Shown here piece by piece: positions 16,341-23,786 of a stretch of 64,000 nt of DNA. The notes under the pieces are model-generated. The model did not search any database, was not told the origin of the DNA, and worked only from the letters and a program-made list of their open reading frames with translations. The stretch spans positions 99,339 to 163,338 of the forward strand of contig NZ_PVTQ01000010.1 of the NCBI RefSeq assembly GCF_003003355.1, in the 5' to 3' direction. This DNA comes from Donghicola tyrosinivorans. Its GTDB lineage: Bacteria; Pseudomonadota; Alphaproteobacteria; Rhodobacterales; Rhodobacteraceae. The position numbers and the translations under genes were made by a program. Within the stretch, counting starts at the first letter, position 1; every line of letters starts with the position of its first letter.

Positions 16341-17270
16341 TTATTGACCTTTGCCACGCGTCCAAGGCTCGGCCCCTTGGGTGTCGACGAAGACGCGGTA
16401 GACGGATGTGGTGGCGGTGATGAACAGGCGGTGGCCGTCATAGCCGCCAAAGCAGATGTTCGAGACCAGTTCGGGCACCAGAATTTTACCCAAGAGGGCG
16501 CCGTCGGGGGCAAAGCAGTGGACGCCATCAGCGGCTGAGGACCAGAGGTTGCCTGCGCGGTCGCAGCGGATCCCGTCGGGCAGGCCATTGTCGATGGTGG
16601 CAAAAACGCCTTGGTCGTTGAGGGTGCCTTGGTTGACGGAGAATTTCCGGATCACTGAGGGCACGCTTTCGTCATGGCTGGAGCCGCTTTCGGCGATGTA
16701 GAGCGTCTTTTCATCGGGGGAAAAGCACAGGCCGTTCGGTTGGGTGAAATCGCCGACCGCGACGCTGAGGGTGCCTTCCGCTGTCAGGCGATAGACGTTG
16801 CGGGCGGTTTGTTCGGGTGTGGCGCGGTAGCCTTCGAAATCCGAGATGATGCCGTAGGTGGGATCGGTGAACCAGATCGTGCCATCGGAGGAGACCACCA
16901 CATCATTGGGCGAGTTCAGGGGCTTGTCTTCAAAGCTGTCCGCTAGCACGGTTAGCGATCCATCATGTTCGGTACGCACCACATCGCGGGCGCCGTGGCG
17001 GCAGCCGATCAGACGTCCTTGTCGGTCCCGTGTGTTGCCGTTGTTGAAGCCGGACTCGCCTCGGTAAAGGGTGACGCCCGTGGATTGGGACCACATCATG
17101 ATCCGCCGTGAGGGGATGTCCGAGAAGAGCAGCGCGTCGCGATCACCGAACCAGACGGGGCCTTCGGTCCATGTAAAGCCGGTGGCGATGCGTTCCAGCT
17201 GCGACATGGGGTGGGTGAGGGCGCGGAAGCGGTCGTCGTGAACTTCGAGGTGGGGGGGAAGTGTGATCAT
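16341..17270 (-). CDS. SMP-30/gluconolactonase-family sugar lactonase
   Basis: The 309-residue six-bladed beta-propeller enzyme of the SMP-30/gluconolaconase/LRE-like family hydrolyses aldonolactones to aldonic acids. Characteristic parts are TWTEGPVWFGDRDALLFSDIP (metal Glu near 36), NSPNDVVVSSDGTIWFTDP, PNGLCFSPDEKTLYI and LPDGIRCDRAGNLW (catalytic/metal Asp). It is the last gene of the sugar ABC operon and overlaps the second permease gene by 4 bp, so the imported sugar is likely oxidised to a lactone. No dehydrogenase for the first step is in this operon. The start is ATG 17270. Confidence 0.85.
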   Translation of the reverse strand: MITLPPHLEVHDDRFRALTHPMSQLERIATGFTWTEGPVWFGDRDALLFSDIPSRRIMMWSQSTGVTLYRGESGFNNGNTRDRQGRLIGCRHGARDVVRTEHDGSLTVLADSFEDKPLNSPNDVVVSSDGTIWFTDPTYGIISDFEGYRATPEQTARNVYRLTAEGTLSVAVGDFTQPNGLCFSPDEKTLYIAESGSSHDESVPSVIRKFSVNQGTLNDQGVFATIDNGLPDGIRCDRAGNLWSSAADGVHCFAPDGALLGKILVPELVSNICFGGYDGHRLFITATTSVYRVFVDTQGAEPWTRGKGQ

Positions 17271-18196
17271 TGGCGGCTTCTCCGGGTGCTGGCTGCGATG
17301 ACGATGGCGATGATGATGGTGCCGGTCAGGACGCTTTTGATGCCGGCGCCTGCGCCGTAGCTGTTCAGCATCGAGACTACGAGGAACATGAAAAGCGCGG
17401 CGCCTATGACGCCGGGCACGTTTGAGTTGCCCCCTGCGATGGACGAGCCTCCGATCACGACGACGGCGATGGACATCAAGAGGTACTCGGCCCCCATATT
17501 CAGGGCGGCGCCCCCCGAAAAGCTGGCCAGAAGGTAGCCCGCCAGCGCGGCGAAGACGGCGACTGACAGGTAGGTTGCGGCGCGCACGGCTTGCACGGGT
17601 ATGCCTGCCAGACGTGCGGCCCGTGCGTTTTGCCCCGAGGCCAGCAGCCAGCGTCCCCAGATGGTCCGTTCAAGCAGCAGCCAGACAAGGATGGCAAGGC
17701 CAAGGGCGATCCATGCAAGGTTCGGTACGCCAATAAACCGGCCGGTCGAGAAATCTGCCAGCCCTTCGGGGGGTTTGATCCGCAGCCCTCGGTTCGACCA
17801 GATGGCCAGCGATTGATAGATCAGGGATGCGGCCAGCGTGGCGATGATCGGCGGCAGGCGCAGCAGCCAGATCAGCACGAAATTGGCGCAGCCCATGGCC
17901 AGACCGGTGGCCAGCGCCACGGCAAGGCCCAGAAAGGCGGTGCCGTCTGTGGTCCCCATAGCCTTCAGTGCCAGCGTTCCGGCCAGCGTCATGCAGGCGG
18001 GGATCGAGAGGTCTACGTTGCCCGGCCCCAGAGTGATCACCAACATTTGCCCCAGCCCGACGATGGCGGCAAAGGCGCCGAATGAGAGCGCCGCATAGGC
18101 CAGCTCTCCGGCACCGCGGCCGGAGGTCAGAAGGACCGTGGCGGCGAATGCCAGAGCGGCGGCGGTCCACGCCCAAACCCAAGGTTTCATGGTCAT
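17267..18196 (-). CDS. Rbs-type sugar ABC permease, subunit 2
   Basis: The 309-residue membrane protein of the RbsC/XylH family (BPD_transp_2) has eight to ten predicted helices, with GLGQMLVITLGPGNVDLSIP and the late AGYLLASFSGGAALNMGAEYLL and GGSSIAGGNSNVPG motifs of this family. The start at 18196 overlaps the upstream permease stop in an ATGA. The long frame reaching back to 18886 was rejected because it would cover the other permease gene. Two different permease genes in tandem suggest a heterodimeric channel. Confidence 0.87.
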   Translation of the reverse strand: MTMKPWVWAWTAAALAFAATVLLTSGRGAGELAYAALSFGAFAAIVGLGQMLVITLGPGNVDLSIPACMTLAGTLALKAMGTTDGTAFLGLAVALATGLAMGCANFVLIWLLRLPPIIATLAASLIYQSLAIWSNRGLRIKPPEGLADFSTGRFIGVPNLAWIALGLAILVWLLLERTIWGRWLLASGQNARAARLAGIPVQAVRAATYLSVAVFAALAGYLLASFSGGAALNMGAEYLLMSIAVVVIGGSSIAGGNSNVPGVIGAALFMFLVVSMLNSYGAGAGIKSVLTGTIIIAIVIAASTRRSRQ

Positions 18197-19119
18197 GTTG
18201 CGGCCCCTTTGCGCGAAAACAGCAGGCGGGCGGTCAGCACAAGGATCAGGATCGCCCCTTGTGCGCCGATCTGCCAGTCCGGTGACAGCCTGAGAAACGA
18301 CAGGAACGAGGCGGCCAGTGTCAGGGTCAGCGCTCCGATCACCGCGCCCGTGGGTGAGACCTTGCCGCCCGTGAACTCGCCCCCGCCAAGGATCACGCCT
18401 GCGATGGACAGCAGCGTATAGCGCAGGGCGATATTGGCATCGGCGGAGGTGGTCAGCCCCACCAGCGCCATACCGGCGAGAACTCCGAAAAGGCCCGACA
18501 GCCCGTAGGCGGTGGCTTTTAGCGCGGTGACGTTCCAACCTGCCCGCGCGATGGATCGGGTGTTGCCGCCAAGACCGCGCAGCACTGTGCCCAGTTTGGA
18601 CCGGATCACCAGCAAGTGGGTCAGGGCGGCGATGATGATCGCGGCCAGCACGGCCATAGGGATGAAGGGCGGTTTGATCGTCATCAGCGTGCGGATCCAC
18701 GCGGGCGAGGCCCCGCCAGGGGTGGGCAGCAGGAACAGCGCCAGTCCGCCCCAGACAAAGGACATCCCCAAGGTGACCACGATGGCGGGTAATTCCAGCA
18801 TATGGATGACCGCGCCCATGGCTGCATAGGTCAGGATCAGCGCCATCAGCACCAGCACCCCAATCAGCGGGGCATCGTTCAGCCATGTGGCCGTGACACA
18901 GGCGACAAGGCTGACGAAAGCCCCAAGCGACAAATCAATGTCGTTCACCATGATGATGATCATCTGCGCGATGGTCGCCAGCGCGATGGGGACCGCCAGA
19001 TTGAACAGCAGGTTCAGGCCGAAATAGCTCATGGCGCGGGGCTGCATCCAGAAGGTCAGGCACAGCAGCACGGCCAATGAGATAACAGGCAGCAGAATGC
19101 GATAGCGGGCCAGCATCAA
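18193..19119 (-). CDS. Rbs-type sugar ABC permease, subunit 1
   Basis: The 308-residue membrane protein is of the RbsC family. It has hydrophobic helices throughout, IAQMIIIMVNDIDLSLGAFVSL near 50 and the typical GGGEFTGGKVSPTGAVIGAL late loop. It overlaps the ATPase gene upstream and the second permease gene downstream by 4 bp each (ATGA), so the four genes are translationally coupled. It forms the inner-membrane pore with the next permease. The sugar is unknown. Confidence 0.88.
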   Translation of the reverse strand: MMLARYRILLPVISLAVLLCLTFWMQPRAMSYFGLNLLFNLAVPIALATIAQMIIIMVNDIDLSLGAFVSLVACVTATWLNDAPLIGVLVLMALILTYAAMGAVIHMLELPAIVVTLGMSFVWGGLALFLLPTPGGASPAWIRTLMTIKPPFIPMAVLAAIIIAALTHLLVIRSKLGTVLRGLGGNTRSIARAGWNVTALKATAYGLSGLFGVLAGMALVGLTTSADANIALRYTLLSIAGVILGGGEFTGGKVSPTGAVIGALTLTLAASFLSFLRLSPDWQIGAQGAILILVLTARLLFSRKGAAT

Positions 19120-20525
19120 GAGGCCTCCATCATCTCGAACGAGGCTTCAAGGATGCGGTCTTCGGTGATCTGATCGCCGGTCAGTTCGGCACTGATCTGG
19201 CTGTCACGGAAGACAAAGACACGGTCGCATTGGCAGACCTCTTCGGTCTCGGTCGAGTACCACAGGAAGGTGCGGCCCTTGGCGGCCTCGGCGCGGATGA
19301 TGGCGTAGACATCCTGTTTGGTGCCCACATCCACCCCGCGCATGGGATCATCCATGACGATGATTTCAGCGTCCGAGGCCAAAGCGCGGGCGAACAGCAC
19401 CTTTTGCTGGTTGCCGCCCGACAGAGATAGGATCGGGTTGGTCAGGTCATTGGTGCGGATGCCGATGCGCTGTTTCCATTCCTCGGCCAGACTGCGTTCG
19501 GCGGCGGTATTTACAAAGCCGCCCTTCCCATCGCGCCCCAGTACAGAGATCGAGATATTGCGCAGGATCGACCATAGGGGCAGCACCCCGTCACGAGGCC
19601 GGTCGCCGGCCACAAAGACTGCCCGTGCGCCGCGGCCTGCCCGCCAGTCGGATGTTTGCGCCAGATAAAGCCGCGCTAGGGCGGCGGCTTGGCCGTGTCC
19701 GGCCAGACCGGACAGCCCGACCACCTCGCCGCGGCGGGCCTCTAGCCCTTCAGCGCGGATGACAACTTCTCCGTGGGCGATGCGGGTGATGGTGGATTGC
19801 GTGCCCTCGGCTGCCACATGACCCATGGCATCCACTAAGCCTTGGCGGCTGAAGTCTTGAGCGGGCCGGTCGGCCACGACCTTGCCGTCCTTCAAAACTA
19901 CGATGCGCGAGGCCACAGCGAAGACCTCTCCCAACATATGCGAGATAAAGATCACCGCGCCGCCCGCCGCGCAGAAGGCGCGGACATGGGACAAGAGCTG
20001 GCGGGCGATGCCTTCGTCCAGTGACGATGTGGGCTCGTCCAGAATGACCAGTTTGGCGCTGCCTCCGCGCGGGGCAAAGCCGATGGCGATCTCGACCATT
20101 TGTCGCTCGGCGATGGTTAGTTGGTCCACCTCGGCGTCGGGATCAATGTCGTGATCGGGAAAGACCGTATCAAGGCTGGCCAGTATCTCGGCGCGGGCAG
20201 GGCGGCGCCAGCCCCGTCCTTTCAAGCCGGAATGGGCGATAGACAGGTTCTCGGCCACGGTGAGGTTCGGGCAGAGGGACAGTTCCTGAAAGACCGACCG
20301 TACGCCTTCGGGTCCGCCGGGAAAGGTCACTTCGCCCGATGAAGGGGCAAAGCTACCGTTCACCAGATTGACCAGCGTCGATTTGCCGGCGCCGTTGTGG
20401 CCCACAAGGCCCAGACATTCGCCCGGGGCCACCGACAGCGATACGCCGTTCAGCGCTTTTACGGGGCCAAAATGTTTCGCCGCGTCGCGCAAAGCTACGA
20501 CGGCGGTCCGTTCCAAGTCTGTCAT
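19116..20525 (-). CDS. RbsA/XylG-type tandem ABC ATPase
   Basis: The 469-residue protein has two fused ATPase domains. The N-terminal half has a full Walker A GHNGAGKST (42-50), a degenerate signature (LTIAERQ) and Walker B LVILDEPTSSLD. The C-terminal half has a degenerate P-loop (GLAGHGQ) but an intact LSGGNQQ signature and IIVMDDP. This asymmetry is normal for RbsA/XylG/MglA, although at 469 residues it is slightly short of the usual 500. The start at 20525 follows GGAGACGAC. It powers the two permeases downstream. Confidence 0.88.
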   Translation of the reverse strand: MTDLERTAVVALRDAAKHFGPVKALNGVSLSVAPGECLGLVGHNGAGKSTLVNLVNGSFAPSSGEVTFPGGPEGVRSVFQELSLCPNLTVAENLSIAHSGLKGRGWRRPARAEILASLDTVFPDHDIDPDAEVDQLTIAERQMVEIAIGFAPRGGSAKLVILDEPTSSLDEGIARQLLSHVRAFCAAGGAVIFISHMLGEVFAVASRIVVLKDGKVVADRPAQDFSRQGLVDAMGHVAAEGTQSTITRIAHGEVVIRAEGLEARRGEVVGLSGLAGHGQAAALARLYLAQTSDWRAGRGARAVFVAGDRPRDGVLPLWSILRNISISVLGRDGKGGFVNTAAERSLAEEWKQRIGIRTNDLTNPILSLSGGNQQKVLFARALASDAEIIVMDDPMRGVDVGTKQDVYAIIRAEAAKGRTFLWYSTETEEVCQCDRVFVFRDSQISAELTGDQITEDRILEASFEMMEAS

Positions 20526-20557
20526 GTCGTCTCCGAAAGGCGATGGCGGCCATAGAT

Positions 20558-20583
20558 GCTCTGCCCCCAAGGCGGGGCAGAGC
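20558..20583 (-). other. Intercistronic hairpin after the sugar-binding protein gene
   Basis: GCTCTGCCCC (20558-20567) and GGGGCAGAGC (20574-20583) form a perfect 10-bp stem with a 6-nt loop between the binding-protein stop (20603) and the ATPase start (20525). It lacks a T-run on the minus strand and probably stabilises the upstream message or limits readthrough. Confidence 0.65.
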
Positions 20584-20602
20584 GTTTTCGGGCAGGGCGG
20601 GG

Positions 20603-21610
20603 TTATTTCGCCCCGGCGATGACCGCCTTCGCATCGTCAAGCGAATAGCTGACGTTCGCGACCGAGCCTTCGGGCGTGGTTTCCAGCGCCGCATCCAGAC
20701 CGTCCTGATTGATGGTCAGGAAGGGCACGGTCAGTTCTTTGGGCACCTCTTCGCCCGCCAGAATCTGCTGTGCGACCCAGAACGCCAATGAGGCAACACC
20801 CGGCGCGATCGAGACCGACATGGTTTCATAACCATTGGCATCGCGCTGCTCGGCCCACCATTTCAACTCGTCCTGACGGTTGCCCATGACGATCAGCGGG
20901 GTGGGGCGGCCAGCGGCGGCGAACGCCTCGGCGGCGCCGTAGCCGTCCCCGCCTTGGGTCACGACCGCAACGATATCGGGCAGCGAGGGCAGAATGCCCG
21001 CGACGGCCTTTTGCGCCACGTCCTGCGCCCAATCCCCGTGGACCGCGCCAACGATTTCAAATTGCGAGTGCTTGGCCACGCCTTCGTGGATGCCCTTGCT
21101 GATAGCGTCATCGGTGGACACACCCGCTAGACCGCGAATTTCCAGCAGGTTGCCCCCTTCGGGCAGGCGGCTGGCTACATAGTCCATTTCCTGACGGCCC
21201 ATTTCGACGAAATCCACGGCGATCCGCCATGCGCAGGGCTCGGTTACGATGCTGTCAAAGCTGATCACTTTGACGCCCGCGTCGCAGGCCTCTTTCACCG
21301 CGCCGTTCAGAGCGGTGGGCGAGGCGGCGTTCAGCAGGATCGCGTCATAGCCCTGAAGGATCATGTTCTGGATCTGGGCGGCTTGCTCGGTGGTCTGGTT
21401 TTCCGATGTGGTAAAGGCGTCGGCGGCGGCGACCACCCCGTCGGCAACCGCTGCGCTGGCGGTTTCCTCAAAGGTTTGCAGCATCGCCTGCCGCCAAGAG
21501 TTGCCCGCATAGTTGTTGGACAACGCGATGCGCTTGTCCGCCGTGCCCTCGGCGTAAGCCGCACCAGCCAAGAGGGCCAGCGTCGCGGCCCCGGTCATAA
21601 TGGTCTTCAT
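20603..21610 (-). CDS. Rbs-type periplasmic sugar-binding protein
   Basis: The 335-residue binding protein of the Peripla_BP_4/RbsB group has a signal peptide MKTIMTGAATLALLAGAAYA cleaved before EGTADKR. The mature protein contains LSNNYAGNSWRQAMLQTFEE and IQNMILQGYDAILLNAASPTA, typical of these pentose/hexose binders. The start at 21610 has a strong GGGAGGAAGACA; the longer frame to 21667 lacks support. It is the first gene of the operon ending with the lactonase. The ligand is unknown. Confidence 0.88.
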   Translation of the reverse strand: MKTIMTGAATLALLAGAAYAEGTADKRIALSNNYAGNSWRQAMLQTFEETASAAVADGVVAAADAFTTSENQTTEQAAQIQNMILQGYDAILLNAASPTALNGAVKEACDAGVKVISFDSIVTEPCAWRIAVDFVEMGRQEMDYVASRLPEGGNLLEIRGLAGVSTDDAISKGIHEGVAKHSQFEIVGAVHGDWAQDVAQKAVAGILPSLPDIVAVVTQGGDGYGAAEAFAAAGRPTPLIVMGNRQDELKWWAEQRDANGYETMSVSIAPGVASLAFWVAQQILAGEEVPKELTVPFLTINQDGLDAALETTPEGSVANVSYSLDDAKAVIAGAK

Positions 21611-21735
21611 TGTCTTCCTCCCTTGCGCCGCAGCGCTCTGCCGGTCTGGCGGCGTCCTCCCCGACATGTGCCAGAACCTAGGCGGATCGTGCTGATGCCC
21701 TGAAAAGTTGTAAAGGCACCCAGCCGCAGACCTTA

Positions 21736-21764
21736 TGCGGGAACCCGCAATGCTCTTGCGGGTT
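21736..21764. promoter_or_regulatory. Three TGCGGG half-sites or terminator-like hairpin upstream of the kinase gene
   Basis: TGCGGG (21736-21741), AACCCGCAA (21742-21750) and TTGCGGGTT (21756-21764) give a perfect 9-bp stem with a 5-nt loop plus a third half-site. On the plus strand a T-rich run (21771-21780) begins 6 nt after the stem. It could be an operator for the response regulator between the divergent operons, or the terminator of a short plus-strand leader RNA. I cannot choose from sequence alone. Confidence 0.45.
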
Positions 21765-21851
21765 TAGGTGTTTTCTTTTTCAATTTTACCGCGCAGACTT
21801 GCGCAGTCGCGCAGAACCATAGGGAGAGTGGGTCGCGCGGGGAGAGAGGAC

Positions 21852-23057
21852 ATGAGCCATCACGACACGAAAGGCTGCCAGAGCGAACATGTTCTGGCGC
21901 GGATCGCCGGACGGCTGGCGCAGCAGACCGACGTGCGCACCGCTTTGATGGCGATTGAACGGGATATCGCGGCGCTGATTCCCTTTGTGCATTGTGATAT
22001 CTGCCTGCTGGACCGGCCCGGATGGGTGGTCAGCCATGAGGTTGGCATCCGCACCCGCTGGTCGCGGGCCTCGGGGCGGATTGATCATGCGCCGATCCGA
22101 GAATTGCTGTTCGGCCAGTGTGATTTCATGCTGACCTCGGACGCGACCTGCGATCTGCGCTTTACCTATCCCGGAGCGGCCTGTGAGCCGATCCTGAACC
22201 ACCAGTTGCGCAGCCGCGTGCATGTGCCGCTGCGGGTGAAGGGGCAGTTGATCGGGGCGCTGAACCTCTCGGACCGGCAGGTCGGGACTTATGGTGCTGG
22301 CACCGTGGCGCAGGCGCAAGAGATCGCCGATGTTCTGGCGCCATGGTTCCACATCCTGCATCTGTCGGACAAGGCGCAGCGCAGCGGGCAAGGGGGCGCG
22401 ATGGGCCCAAGCAGCGAAGAGGGGCTGCGCCGCGGCGCGCTAGAGTTGACCCAAGCGATGGAGCACGAACGTCAGCGCATCGGCATGGATCTGCATGACC
22501 AGACCTTGGCCGATCTGTCGCGTTTGCTGCGTGAAGTCACTGCCGAGGCCCCTTTGCCCCGCGCCGAACTGGCCGTCCATCTGCGCGAAACCATCACCGG
22601 CCTACGGCGCATCATTGATGAGGCGGTGCCAACGTTGCTGGAACTGTTCGGCTTCACCCACGCGGTGCGGGTGCACCTTGAGCGGGCCTCGGGCGAAGCA
22701 GTTCAGGTGGACGTGCAGGACCTGACCCACGGGCTGCCCGATACACTGGACACCACCGTGCGCAGTGCCCTGTTCCATATCACCCAAGAGGCGATCAATA
22801 ACGCCACGACCCACGCAGGCGCAGGGCGGATCACTGTGAACATCGATCAGCCAACCGCCACCAGCCTGACCGTCACCGTCAGCGATGACGGCTGCGGGAT
22901 ACCGGCGGCCCCTGCGCGGCAGTCGGGCTTGATGCATATGCGCACGCGGGCGCGGCTGATCTCGGCCGGATTGGACATTCTGCCTGATCACGGCACCACG
23001 GTGCGCGTCACTCTGCGCGTGCCGAACCAACAGCAAACGGGAAAGGGTGCCGCATGA
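21852..23057 (+). CDS. Cytosolic GAF-domain sensor histidine kinase (NarX/DesK-like HisKA_3)
   Basis: The 401-residue kinase has no signal peptide or membrane helix. A GAF sensor domain spans about 15-165. The HisKA_3-type dimerisation motif ERQRIGMDLHDQT carries the phospho-acceptor His215. The HATPase region has the N-box QEAINNATTHAG (312-323) and G-box DDGCGIP (345-351). It therefore probably senses an intracellular signal. The start at 21852 follows GGAGAGAGGAC; the longer frame from 21768 was rejected. It overlaps the response-regulator gene by 4 bp and is divergent from a sugar ABC operon, which is an unusual pairing since such operons usually have LacI or DeoR regulators. Confidence 0.87.
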   Translation: MSHHDTKGCQSEHVLARIAGRLAQQTDVRTALMAIERDIAALIPFVHCDICLLDRPGWVVSHEVGIRTRWSRASGRIDHAPIRELLFGQCDFMLTSDATCDLRFTYPGAACEPILNHQLRSRVHVPLRVKGQLIGALNLSDRQVGTYGAGTVAQAQEIADVLAPWFHILHLSDKAQRSGQGGAMGPSSEEGLRRGALELTQAMEHERQRIGMDLHDQTLADLSRLLREVTAEAPLPRAELAVHLRETITGLRRIIDEAVPTLLELFGFTHAVRVHLERASGEAVQVDVQDLTHGLPDTLDTTVRSALFHITQEAINNATTHAGAGRITVNIDQPTATSLTVTVSDDGCGIPAAPARQSGLMHMRTRARLISAGLDILPDHGTTVRVTLRVPNQQQTGKGAA

Positions 23058-23770
23058 AGGTGCTTTTGGTCGAAGATGACCAGTTCCACGCCTCATACAT
23101 GGAAGACGTGCTGGTCGAGACCCTGCCCGAGGTCACCCAGATTTTCCACGCGGTGAATGGCCAAGAGGCCGAGCGTGAGGCCCGCGCTATGTCGATTGAA
23201 GCCGTGGTGATGGACCTGCGTATGTCCCAGTGCAACGGGATCGAGGCGGCGCAGATCCTCTGGCAAGAGCGGGCCGACACCCGCATCCTCTTCTGGTCGA
23301 ACTACGCGGATGAGGCTTATTTGCGCGGCATTAGTGCCATTGTGCCGGAAGACAGCGCCTATGGCTATCTGCTGAAAACCGCCCCCCGAGACCGGTTGAA
23401 ACTGGCCCTGCGGGCGGTGTTGGTGGAAGGGCAGATCATGGTGGATCGGGAAATCCACCGGTTGCAGCGGCGCACGTCCTCGCCCCGCAATACGCTGGAT
23501 GACAGCGAATTTGCGGTGCTGTTGGACCTGAGCCTTGGTCTGCAAGACCGCATGATCGCCGAACGTCAGGGCATGTCGTTGCGCACGGTGCAGAACCGGC
23601 TTTTGTCCCTTTATGACAAGCTGGGGGTCGAGGATGTCTCGGACGATGAGACACCCATCAACAAGCGCGTCCGCGCCCTGAACCGTGCCTTGATCACGCG
23701 CACCCTGAACATCGAAACTCTGGAAACCGCCGAGCGCGAATTCGAGCGTTGGCAATCGTCCCGCGCCTAG
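23054..23770 (+). CDS. Response regulator with LuxR-type output domain
   Basis: The 238-residue protein has a receiver domain with acidic pocket Glu7-Asp8-Asp9, phosphorylation site Asp54 (VVMDLRM) and Lys108 (LLKTAP). A helix-turn-helix of the NarL/LuxR kind follows (about 151-192, MIAERQGMSLRTVQNRLLSLYDKLGV). A C-terminal tail of about 45 residues after the HTH is longer than usual. It is translationally coupled to the histidine kinase and is the obvious partner. Likely targets are the divergent sugar ABC operon and its own operon. The hairpin at 23770-23786 lies at its end. Confidence 0.87.
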   Translation: MKVLLVEDDQFHASYMEDVLVETLPEVTQIFHAVNGQEAEREARAMSIEAVVMDLRMSQCNGIEAAQILWQERADTRILFWSNYADEAYLRGISAIVPEDSAYGYLLKTAPRDRLKLALRAVLVEGQIMVDREIHRLQRRTSSPRNTLDDSEFAVLLDLSLGLQDRMIAERQGMSLRTVQNRLLSLYDKLGVEDVSDDETPINKRVRALNRALITRTLNIETLETAEREFERWQSSRA

Positions 23771-23786
23771 CCGGTCTTTAACCGGC
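23770..23786. terminator. Short hairpin overlapping two convergent gene ends
   Basis: GCCGGT (23770-23775), loop CTTTA, and ACCGGC (23781-23786) form a 6-bp stem that spans the stop codons of the response regulator and of the convergent RTX/Hint gene. It is weak as a terminator but is the only candidate there. Confidence 0.35.

Noticed and set aside
17267..18886. 539-codon frame covering the second permease and part of the first
   Set aside because: The upstream part is a frame shadow of the first permease gene; the true start is 18196, in an ATGA overlap.
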